From Bacillota bacterium (GTDB taxonomy: Bacteria > Bacillota > Clostridia > Peptostreptococcales > Anaerovoracaceae), in contig JAFWFF010000124.1 in assembly GCA_017515765.1 (NCBI GenBank), positions 1 through 19,416 on the forward strand: DNA of 19,416 bases. Direction: 5' to 3'. A program made the translations under genes and the position numbers. The notes under the pieces were generated by a model. The model did no database searches. It was not told where the DNA came from and worked only from the letters and a program-made list of their open reading frames with translations. Positions 7,172 through 15,015 of this stretch are shown in pieces (the first letter of the stretch is position 1; the number at the start of each line of letters is the position of its first letter).

Positions 7172-7956
7172 AGACGCGGATAATAGCGGGAGTATGCATG
7201 GTGCCGCTCCTGATCTTCGTTTACCTGGGCGGATACCCGCTCATGGCTGTCGCTCTGGCGGTAGGGATCATAGGCTGTCACGAACTGATCAAAGGCTTCG
7301 AGGCGCTCGACATACACGCCTCCAGGCCCATAGCGTTCGCGCTCCTGGTCCTGCTGTATGCGCTGGATTTCGCGTTCCCGGATGACCCGGCGGCGATCGG
7401 AGCATGGCTTGCTGCTTCAGTCATAGTGAGCCTCCTGTTCCTGTTCAAGATCGACGGACATAAGGCGGAAGACGCGGTGGTCACTTTGTTCTCCGTGGCG
7501 TACGTCGGCTTCCTGTCGTTCCACATAGTCCTGATCGACCAGCTGCCCGAGCACGGAGTACTGATCTGGCTCGTGCTGATAACCGCTTTCGGGACGGATA
7601 TCTTTGCTTATTTCAGCGGATACTTCCTCGGAAGGCATAAGCTCTGTCCCGCGCTTTCCCCGAAGAAGACCGTTGAGGGCGCGGTCGGGGGCATGCTCGG
7701 ATCCGCTTTGCTCAGCGTGGTATTCGGGCTGATCTTCGCACGGAAGATCCTGGTGCACTGCCTGATCATCGGCCTCATCGGCTCGGTCTTCGCTCAGTGC
7801 GGCGATCTCTCCGCGTCCGCCCTCAAGCGCAGGATGGGCATAAAGGACTACGGGAACCTGATCCCGGGCCACGGCGGCATACTTGACAGATTCGACAGCG
7901 TATTGTTCACCGCACCGTTCATCTATTACTATATCAGGCTGGCTGTATTGAGATGA
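7168..7956 (+). CDS. cdsA: Phosphatidate cytidylyltransferase (CDP-diacylglycerol synthase)
   Basis: This integral membrane enzyme makes CDP-diacylglycerol from phosphatidate and CTP, the branch point to phosphatidylglycerol, cardiolipin and related lipids. The 262-residue protein is strongly hydrophobic, with about seven or eight predicted membrane segments. The diagnostic C-terminal signature begins at SALKRRMGIKD (Ser217) and runs through PGHGGILDRFD, with the conserved Asp240. The start ATG overlaps the uppS stop by 4 bases and has GGAGGA 5 bases upstream. The stop in turn overlaps the dxr start (ATGA). The uppS-cdsA-dxr order is standard for Firmicutes and many other bacteria. Confidence 0.96.
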   Translation: MKTRIIAGVCMVPLLIFVYLGGYPLMAVALAVGIIGCHELIKGFEALDIHASRPIAFALLVLLYALDFAFPDDPAAIGAWLAASVIVSLLFLFKIDGHKAEDAVVTLFSVAYVGFLSFHIVLIDQLPEHGVLIWLVLITAFGTDIFAYFSGYFLGRHKLCPALSPKKTVEGAVGGMLGSALLSVVFGLIFARKILVHCLIIGLIGSVFAQCGDLSASALKRRMGIKDYGNLIPGHGGILDRFDSVLFTAPFIYYYIRLAVLR

Positions 7957-9116
7957 GAAGAGTAACGATACTCGGAAGCACCGGTTCCATAGGGACCCAG
8001 TCGCTTTCCGTCATAAGAGAAAACAGAGACCGCTTTTCAGTCGCCGCGCTTGCGTGCGGCAGAAACACCTCGCTTCTTAAGGAGCAGATCGCCGAATTCC
8101 GACCGGAGCTCGCAGTCTGCGCTTCTGAGGAGGACAGGAAAGAACTGGCCGGATGGGCAAAGGCTCAGGGGATCGTTCTGGAGACAGCCTCAGGCGACGA
8201 AGGTGTTATAGAAGCTTCGCGCTATGACTCGGATATAGTCCTGAATTCCCTTATGGGAGTGAGGGGACTTCTCCCCACATATAACGCGGTCAAAGCCGGA
8301 CGCGACGTCGCGATAGCGAACAAGGAGACCCTAGTCGCAGGCGGCGCCGTCATCATGGAGGAGGTCAGAAGATCCGGGGTGAGATTCCTTCCGGTGGACA
8401 GCGAGCACAGCGCCATTTTCCAGTGCCTCGAAGGAAACCGCGGAAAAGAGATCAAGAGAATACTCCTTACAGCCTCCGGCGGACCCTTCAGGGGATATAC
8501 AGCCGGACAGCTTAAGGACGTGACCGCGCGCGACGCGCTCAAGCATCCGAACTGGACGATGGGGCAGAAGATCACCATAGATTCCGCCACGATGATGAAC
8601 AAAGGCCTCGAGATCATAGAAGCCAGATGGCTTTTTGATGTTCCCCCCGAGAAGATCGAGGTCCTGGTCCACCCGCAGAGCATAGTCCACTCAGCTGTGG
8701 AATTCTGCGACAACGCCGTGATCGCGCAGCTCGGGACGCCAGATATGAGGGTGCCCATAAGCGTTGCCCTCGGATATCCGGACAGGCTTCCGAACAGCGA
8801 ACCCGGGCTGGATTTCTTCGGCAAGGGAAAGGACCTTACTTTCGAGAAGCCCGACGAGAAGACCTTCAGCTGCCTCGCCCTCGCGAAAGAAGCCATACGG
8901 CTCGGGGGCACATACCCCGCTGCGATGAACGGCGCGAACGAAGTGCTGGTCGACCGGTTCCTGAAAGGACGCATCGGCTTTACCGACATTTGCTCGATCA
9001 ATGAGGAAGTCCTCTCGAGGCATGAGTCCGTGCGGGATCCCGGCCTTGACGAGATACTCGGGGCTGACGCCGCTGCAAGAAGAGAGGCGCTGGCCATAAT
9101 GGAGAGACAGAAATAA
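7953..9116 (+). CDS. dxr: 1-deoxy-D-xylulose 5-phosphate reductoisomerase
   Basis: Dxr (IspC) converts DXP to 2-C-methyl-D-erythritol 4-phosphate with NADPH, the committed step of the MEP isoprenoid pathway; it is the target of fosmidomycin. The 387 residues fit the family. The NADPH-binding GSTGSIG is at residues 8-14, and ANKETLVAGG follows further on. The metal-binding acids are Asp149 and Glu151 (VDSEHSAIFQC) and Glu220 (MNKGLEIIEARW). HPNWTMGQKITIDSATM and LVHPQSIVHS are also intact, so the enzyme should be active. Its start overlaps cdsA by 4 bases and no strong Shine-Dalgarno precedes it, which suggests translational coupling. The product MEP is the substrate of IspD, whose relatives occur twice at the left end of this window. 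Confidence 0.97.
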   Translation: MRRVTILGSTGSIGTQSLSVIRENRDRFSVAALACGRNTSLLKEQIAEFRPELAVCASEEDRKELAGWAKAQGIVLETASGDEGVIEASRYDSDIVLNSLMGVRGLLPTYNAVKAGRDVAIANKETLVAGGAVIMEEVRRSGVRFLPVDSEHSAIFQCLEGNRGKEIKRILLTASGGPFRGYTAGQLKDVTARDALKHPNWTMGQKITIDSATMMNKGLEIIEARWLFDVPPEKIEVLVHPQSIVHSAVEFCDNAVIAQLGTPDMRVPISVALGYPDRLPNSEPGLDFFGKGKDLTFEKPDEKTFSCLALAKEAIRLGGTYPAAMNGANEVLVDRFLKGRIGFTDICSINEEVLSRHESVRDPGLDEILGADAAARREALAIMERQK

Positions 9117-9117
9117 G

Positions 9118-10131
9118 ATGACTACCATAATCCTGGTCGTGCTGCTGTTCGTGCTTTTGATCTTTCCTCACGAGCTCGGACATTTCCTGGCAGCAAAGGC
9201 CTGCAACGTAAAAGTGAACGAATTCTCATTCGGCATGGGCCCCGTCCTTATCAGCAAAAAGGGCAGGGAGACCCTCTATTCCGTGAGGATGATCCCGATC
9301 GGCGGATTCTGCGCCATGGAGGGTGAGGATACCGAAGATTCCGGAGAAAACCCGAGAGCCTTCAACAACAAGCGCTGGTGGCAGAAGATCATCATTTTGC
9401 TTGCCGGAGTCACGATGAACGTCCTCATCGCTTTTGTCGCGCTTTCGATAGTATGCGGCGCACAGGGGACGATCGAGAACACCCTCGCGGCAGTACCCGA
9501 GACCGGTCCCGCATATGAAGCCGGCATCAGGCCGGGCGATTCGATCATAATGGTAAACGACACTGAGACTTCTACATGGTATGAAGTGACGGGCGCCCTT
9601 CAGGATGAGATGAAGCCCGGAGAGCCTGTCACCATTACTGTGTCAAGGAACGGTGAGAAGCTCAGCTTCTCGATGATCCCGGTCGAGTCGGGAGACCGCC
9701 TCGTCATAGGCGTCGAAGCCACAGTCGTGCACAGCTTCGGAAGCGCAGTCAAAGGCGGAGCCGCCATGACAGGGGAGCTTGCGGGAAGCCTGCTGGATTC
9801 GATAAGGAGCATAATCCATTCCGGAAACGTCCTTGAGGAAGTGTCCGGGCCTGTCGGAGTAGTCCAGATAGTAAGCGAGACGTCCAGCTACGGCATCTAT
9901 TACTATCTGTTCCTCCTTGCCCTGATCAGCCTCAACCTCGCGTTTTTCAACCTCCTGCCTTTCCCGGCTCTCGACGGGGGCAGGATAGTGTTCGTGATAA
10001 TCAGGATGATAACCGGAAAGGCGATAAGCGCGAGGGCAGAAGCTACGGTCCACGCGATAGGCATGGTACTTTTGATCGCGCTGGCGCTCGTCGTTACCGG
10101 CAGCGACATCATGAAGCTTATAAGGGGTTAA
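9118..10131 (+). CDS. rseP: Site-2-type intramembrane zinc metalloprotease
   Basis: This is a membrane-embedded protease of the RseP/RasP (S2P) family, which cuts transmembrane segments of anti-sigma factors and leftover signal peptides. The zinc site HELGH is at residues 18-22 in the first membrane segment. A single PDZ domain (about residues 115-200, with TGPAYEAGIRPGDSIIMVN) sits between membrane segments. The second motif, NLLPFPALDGG, with the zinc-binding Asp286, lies in the C-terminal membrane region. The 337-residue length with one PDZ resembles Gram-positive RasP rather than the two-PDZ proteobacterial form. It starts 1 base after dxr and ends 1 base before ispG. The position is conserved in the uppS-cdsA-dxr-rseP block. 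Confidence 0.94.
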   Translation: MTTIILVVLLFVLLIFPHELGHFLAAKACNVKVNEFSFGMGPVLISKKGRETLYSVRMIPIGGFCAMEGEDTEDSGENPRAFNNKRWWQKIIILLAGVTMNVLIAFVALSIVCGAQGTIENTLAAVPETGPAYEAGIRPGDSIIMVNDTETSTWYEVTGALQDEMKPGEPVTITVSRNGEKLSFSMIPVESGDRLVIGVEATVVHSFGSAVKGGAAMTGELAGSLLDSIRSIIHSGNVLEEVSGPVGVVQIVSETSSYGIYYYLFLLALISLNLAFFNLLPFPALDGGRIVFVIIRMITGKAISARAEATVHAIGMVLLIALALVVTGSDIMKLIRG

Positions 10132-10132
10132 T

Positions 10133-11203
10133 ATGAGTTCGACAGCCTCGGTAAAAGTAAGAGATATAATGATTGGCGGGGGCGCCCCCGTATCGATCCA
10201 GTCGATGACCAACGTGTCCTCCCGCGATGAGGAGGCACTTCTCGGACAGATCGCGGAACTGACCGGAGCCGGCTGCCAGATCGTAAGGATCGCGGTCCCC
10301 GACGAGGAATCCGCTGCCGTGCTCGCGAAAGTGCGCCGAAGAACCGACGTCCCATTGGTCGCGGACATCCATTTTGATCACCGCCTCGCGATCAAAGCCG
10401 TCGAAGCAGGCGCGGACAAGATCCGCATCAACCCGGGAAACATCGGGTCTGACGAAAAGGTCAGGGAAGTGGTAAGAGCCGCGAAAGACGCCGGTATACC
10501 GATCAGGGTCGGAGTAAACTCAGGCTCTCTCGAGCGCGATATCCTGGAAAGATTCGGGGGAGTTACCGCTGAAGGACTGTGCGAGAGCGCGGTCCGAAAT
10601 CTCGAGAGGCTCGAAGACATGGGTTTTGACGACCTCGTGGTGTCGCTCAAGTCTTCTGACGTCGCGATGAACTATGAGGCTTACCGGCTCGTGAGCCGGA
10701 GAACGTCCCATCCGCTCCACATAGGAGTCACCGAAGCCGGGACGCTGAAACGCGGCATCATAAAGTCTGCCGTCGGTATCGGCGCGCTCCTTCTCGCCGG
10801 GATCGGAGACACCATGAGGGTCTCCCTTACTTCGGATCCGGTAAGAGAGGTGAAGCTCGCCCGGGATATCCTGGAGGCATGCGGCCTCAGGAAATGCGCG
10901 TACGACCTGGTATCCTGCCCGACCTGCGGAAGGACCGAGATAGACCTCGTGGGGCTCGCTGAGAAGGTAGACGAGGCGCTTTCCGGCCTCAGGCTCAGGA
11001 AAGGCATAAAGATCGCCGTCATGGGCTGCGTTGTCAACGGGCCGGGAGAAGCGCGGGGCGCGGACTACGGCGTCGCCGGCGGCAAAGGCAAAGGCGTGAT
11101 CTTTTCACGCGGAGAGATAGTGAAGACCGTAAAAGAAGACAGGATCGTCGAAGAATTAATCAACACGATCCTTGAAGGAGAGTCGGGGAACCAGTTTAAA
11201 TGA
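10133..11203 (+). CDS. ispG: 4-hydroxy-3-methylbut-2-en-1-yl diphosphate synthase (flavodoxin/ferredoxin)
   Basis: IspG (GcpE) is the 4Fe-4S enzyme that reductively opens MEcPP to HMBPP, the penultimate MEP-pathway step. The 356-residue single-TIM-barrel form is the usual bacterial one. The barrel begins with PVSIQSMTN and contains DIHFDHRLA and KIRINPGNIG. The cluster ligands are Cys262 and Cys265 (SCPTCGR), Cys299 (GCVVNGPGEA) and probably Glu306 in the same motif; all are present. An AAGGGG element lies a few bases before the ATG. In Bacillus proS occupies the place between rseP and polC; here ispG does, bringing two MEP enzymes into one operon. The stop overlaps the polC start by 4 bases. 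Confidence 0.97.
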   Translation: MSSTASVKVRDIMIGGGAPVSIQSMTNVSSRDEEALLGQIAELTGAGCQIVRIAVPDEESAAVLAKVRRRTDVPLVADIHFDHRLAIKAVEAGADKIRINPGNIGSDEKVREVVRAAKDAGIPIRVGVNSGSLERDILERFGGVTAEGLCESAVRNLERLEDMGFDDLVVSLKSSDVAMNYEAYRLVSRRTSHPLHIGVTEAGTLKRGIIKSAVGIGALLLAGIGDTMRVSLTSDPVREVKLARDILEACGLRKCAYDLVSCPTCGRTEIDLVGLAEKVDEALSGLRLRKGIKIAVMGCVVNGPGEARGADYGVAGGKGKGVIFSRGEIVKTVKEDRIVEELINTILEGESGNQFK

Positions 11204-14200
11204 TCGATCTGATTAGAAAGTGTATAGACGAATGCAATCCGGGCGGTCTGCCGGAATACGACCTTAAGATAACGAATACTATGCTTTCGGCCGAGGGCAG
11301 GACGCTCCGGATCTTTTTGTCGTCCGATCTTGTGCTGCCCGCGAAGGCGGAGGATACCGTCCGCGCCGTCATCACCGACCTTATCGGGATCAACGACGTG
11401 CATTTCGTCTATGATTATCACGATATCGACGGCCCGAACAAAGCCCTGTCTCTCAGAAACTACGTCCGCCATCTGATCAAAGAAGCCAACGGGGATTACA
11501 CTTCCCTTACGTCGAGCATTATCGAGGACGGGGTGGAGCTTGAGTACGACTCGCTCCTCATACCCGTGACCGGGAAAGTAGCCGCGAAAATGCTGAACGA
11601 CAGGCTTTCTTTCATGTTCAGGGAACTCATCAGGAAGGACCTGGGAGTTTCGGTCGATGTGGTGTTCGTAAGGGACGAAGGCGCTGCCGAGACCATAATC
11701 CAGGAGGTAGGCCAGGAGGTCCTCAGGGAGCTCAGGAAAGACGCGGAAGACGCCGAGAAACGCGCGGAGATAGCCCGCAAAGCCCTTAAGGACGAAGGAG
11801 GTAAGCCTGCTTTCACCGAAGACGAAAGCGATACCCCCAAGAGGGCGAGCGGCAAATGGGCCGCCGCCGCGATGGAAAGGAAGGCGAAGAACGCCGAAGC
11901 CAAGGGCGACATCCTGATGGGGATAAAGGAGATAACCGGAAAGTCCACTCCCTTATCCGGGATCGATCCCGATATGGGTACCGTAACGGTCGAGGGACGC
12001 GTCTTCGGAAGCGATGAACGGACCATCAGGAGCGGTGAAAAGCTGGTCTCCTATTTCCTTGCGGATAAATCCGGGAGCGGCTGCATCAAATCATTCGTTT
12101 CCGAGGCAAAATACGAAGAACTCGCCAAACTCATAAAGAACGGCGACTATATCAAAGCGCGAGGCAAGGTCGAGTGGGACAGATACGAGGACGAGAACGT
12201 AGTCGTCGTAAGCTCGATCATGAGGGCAAAGGAGACCGAGCGCGAGGATAATCATCCGGGCATGAAGAGGGTCGAACTTCACTGCCACACCAAGATGAGC
12301 GCCCTTGACGGGCTGAACGACGTCGGCGACCTTGTCGCTCAGGCAGCCAAATGGGGGCATTCGGCAGTCGCGATAACAGACCACGGAGTAGTCCAGGCGT
12401 TCCCCGACGCGTATAAGGCCGCCAAGAAAGCAGGGAACATCAGGATCATCTTCGGCATGGAAGGCTATGTCTTTGATGATTCGGACTGCAGGCGGGACGA
12501 CGGCAGCATCGACTACAAGCGTAAAGACACCAACCACATCATCCTGCTCGCCGCCACCCAGGAAGGATTGCAGAACCTCTACAGGCTCGTATCCATCTCG
12601 CACCTGGACTATTTCTACAAGAGGCCCAGGCTTCCGAGATCTGTCATTTCGGAATACCGGGAAGGGATCATCATCGGTTCTGCATGCGAAGCGGGAGAGG
12701 TGTACAGAGCTGTCGCCAGAGGCGCTTCGGACGAAGAACTCGACCGCATCGCGTCGTTCTATGACTATCTCGAGATCCAGCCTTTGATAAACAACCGATT
12801 CATGATTGAGAACGGTTCGGTCGAGGGAGTCGAGACGCTGAAGGCATACAACCGGAGGGTCATCGAATGCGCTGACAGGCTCGGAAAGCTGACCGCCGCC
12901 ACCACCGACTCTCACTACGGCAATCCCGAGGACGCGATCTTCAGAAACATCATCATGGCCGGAATGGGCTATAAGGACGCGGAGAACGGACAGGGCCTGT
13001 TCCTGCGCACCACGGACGAGATGCTGGAGGAATTCTCTTATCTCGGTGAAGAGCGTGCGTACGAAGTTGTCGTCGAGAATACCAATAAGATCGCGGAGAT
13101 GATCGATCCCGACATCAGGCCGGTGCCTAAGGGGACCTTCTATCCGTCCATAGAGAACGCAGCGGAGATACTCAGGGAGAGCTGCCTTAAGAGGGCTCAC
13201 GAGGTATACGGCGAAGAGCTCCCCGAAGTGATAGAAGAGCGCTTGATGAAAGAGCTGAACTCGGTCATCAGCAACCACTATGAGGTCATGTACGTATCGG
13301 CGCAGATGCTGGTCAAAAAGTCCATGAGCGACGGCTATCTGGTCGGTTCCAGAGGGTCGGTCGGGTCGTCCTTCCTCGCGACTATGGCCGGGATCACCGA
13401 AGTCAACCCGCTCGAGCCGCACTATCTTTGCCCGAAGTGCAAACATCTCGAATGGGGCGACATGAACCTTTACGACGTCGGAGTCGACATGCCTGAAAAG
13501 GACTGCCCGGTATGCGGCACCCCGATGAAGCGTGACGGCTTCACCATACCGTTCGCTACGTTCCTCGGATTCGAAGGCAACAAAACTCCCGATATCGACC
13601 TCAACTTCGCGGGCGAGTATCAGCCGATAGCCCACAGGTTCGTGGGAAACATCTTCGGAGAGAAGAACGTTTACAAGGCAGGCACCGTAAGCGGCATCAA
13701 GGACAGGACCGCTTTCGGCTTTGTCAAGAAATACGCCGAGGAGACGGTCAGGAAGTTCGGGAAATACGAGACAGCGAGGCTCGCAAAAGGCTGCGAAGGC
13801 GTGAAGCGCACGACCGGCCAGCACCCGGGCGGCATAGTCATCGTCCCGGAGGGCCACAGCATAGAGGAGTTCTGCCCCGTGCAGCATCCCGCGAACGACG
13901 CAGAAAGCGATATCATCACCACGCATTTCGACTTCCACAAGATCGACGAAAACCTTCTGAAGCTCGATATCCTGGGGCACACCGTCCCGTCGATGATCAG
14001 GCAGCTTTACGAACTCACGGGGGTCGATCCTCTCAAGGCGGATCTGGCTGACAGGAAGGTGCTCTCGATATTCAACGGCACAGAGGCCCTGGACATCAAA
14101 GATCCCGATTATAAATTCGTCCACGGCACCTACGGCATCCCTGAGTTCGGCACCAATTTCGTAAGAAGGATGCTGGATGACATCAAGCCGGAGAGATTCG

Positions 14201-15009
14201 CCGACCTCGTCAGGATATCGGGTTTCTCCCACGGAACGGCTGTCTGGAAAGGGAACGCGCAGGACTATATCAAGAGCGGCGTCGCGACGATGCGCGAGGT
14301 CATCTCGACCCGTGACGACATAATGAACTACCTGATCCTGAAGGGCCTGGAGAATGAGACCGCCTTCAAGATAATGGAGATAGTCAGAAAGAACAGGCCG
14401 CTTACTGACGACCTAATCGGGCTCATGAAGGAGCACGGAGTCCCTGACTGGTACATCGACTCCTGCATAAAGATCCAGTACATGTTCCCGAGAGCCCACG
14501 CCGCGGCGTACACCATGATGAGCTTCCGCCTGGCCTGGTATAAGGTCTACTATCCGGCGGAGTTCTACGCCACGTCCTTCGGGCCTCTCGCGGGGGATTT
14601 CAACGCTGAAGTCATCCTTGGAGGAAAGGACAGCGTCCTCGCGAGGATAGAGGAGATAAACGCCAAGGGCCTGAACGCTTCCAAGAAGGAGCAGGATGAG
14701 CTGATAGTTTACGAGCTCGCTTACGAGATGTATGCCAGAGGGCTCAGATTCAGAGCCCCGCAGCTTGGCGTTTCCAAGGCTTCGCAGTTCTGGGTGGAGG
14801 ACGGCGACGTGATCCTTCCTTTCTCTGCTCTTGAGAACGTCGGGGAGAATGCCGCGAAGTCGCTGGTCCAGGCCTACGCGGAGCGTCCTTTCTCGACCGT
14901 CGAGGAGATATCGCTAAGGGCAAGAATAAACAAAGCCGCCATAGAATCACTGCGAAAGATGCATGTCCTTGACGGCCTTGCGGAAACGGATCAGCTGAGT
15001 TTCTTCTGA
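11200..15009 (+). CDS. polC: PolC-type DNA polymerase III alpha subunit lacking the embedded exonuclease domain
   Basis: This is the replicative polymerase of low-GC Gram-positive bacteria, 1269 residues against about 1430 in Bacillus. Domains in order: PolC N-terminal region with a charged linker (about 180-240); OB fold (about 264-350); PHP domain with HCHTKMS (His361, His363) and TDHG (Asp394); four-cysteine zinc site (Cys744, Cys747, Cys769, Cys772); palm with PDIDLNF (catalytic Asp798, Asp800) and KLDILGH (Asp923); fingers with FPRAHAAAY; and a C-terminal clamp-binding tail QLSFF. In typical PolC a DnaQ-like proofreading exonuclease of about 170 residues is inserted after the GMEGY of the PHP domain. 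Here GMEGYVFDD (419-427) is joined to HIILLA (446-451) by about 18 residues and no DEDD exonuclease motif is seen. The frame is unbroken and all other motifs are intact, so this looks like a natural exonuclease-less PolC. It ends the operon, overlapping ispG by 4 bases. Confidence 0.96.
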   Translation: MIDLIRKCIDECNPGGLPEYDLKITNTMLSAEGRTLRIFLSSDLVLPAKAEDTVRAVITDLIGINDVHFVYDYHDIDGPNKALSLRNYVRHLIKEANGDYTSLTSSIIEDGVELEYDSLLIPVTGKVAAKMLNDRLSFMFRELIRKDLGVSVDVVFVRDEGAAETIIQEVGQEVLRELRKDAEDAEKRAEIARKALKDEGGKPAFTEDESDTPKRASGKWAAAAMERKAKNAEAKGDILMGIKEITGKSTPLSGIDPDMGTVTVEGRVFGSDERTIRSGEKLVSYFLADKSGSGCIKSFVSEAKYEELAKLIKNGDYIKARGKVEWDRYEDENVVVVSSIMRAKETEREDNHPGMKRVELHCHTKMSALDGLNDVGDLVAQAAKWGHSAVAITDHGVVQAFPDAYKAAKKAGNIRIIFGMEGYVFDDSDCRRDDGSIDYKRKDTNHIILLAATQEGLQNLYRLVSISHLDYFYKRPRLPRSVISEYREGIIIGSACEAGEVYRAVARGASDEELDRIASFYDYLEIQPLINNRFMIENGSVEGVETLKAYNRRVIECADRLGKLTAATTDSHYGNPEDAIFRNIIMAGMGYKDAENGQGLFLRTTDEMLEEFSYLGEERAYEVVVENTNKIAEMIDPDIRPVPKGTFYPSIENAAEILRESCLKRAHEVYGEELPEVIEERLMKELNSVISNHYEVMYVSAQMLVKKSMSDGYLVGSRGSVGSSFLATMAGITEVNPLEPHYLCPKCKHLEWGDMNLYDVGVDMPEKDCPVCGTPMKRDGFTIPFATFLGFEGNKTPDIDLNFAGEYQPIAHRFVGNIFGEKNVYKAGTVSGIKDRTAFGFVKKYAEETVRKFGKYETARLAKGCEGVKRTTGQHPGGIVIVPEGHSIEEFCPVQHPANDAESDIITTHFDFHKIDENLLKLDILGHTVPSMIRQLYELTGVDPLKADLADRKVLSIFNGTEALDIKDPDYKFVHGTYGIPEFGTNFVRRMLDDIKPERFADLVRISGFSHGTAVWKGNAQDYIKSGVATMREVISTRDDIMNYLILKGLENETAFKIMEIVRKNRPLTDDLIGLMKEHGVPDWYIDSCIKIQYMFPRAHAAAYTMMSFRLAWYKVYYPAEFYATSFGPLAGDFNAEVILGGKDSVLARIEEINAKGLNASKKEQDELIVYELAYEMYARGLRFRAPQLGVSKASQFWVEDGDVILPFSALENVGENAAKSLVQAYAERPFSTVEEISLRARINKAAIESLRKMHVLDGLAETDQLSFF

Positions 15010-15015
15010 TCGCTG

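Noticed and set aside
12091..14232. Long minus-strand open frame (713 codons) opposite polC
   Set aside because: It is antisense to conserved PolC motifs, its translation resembles no family I know, and long shadow frames are expected opposite GC-rich coding DNA.
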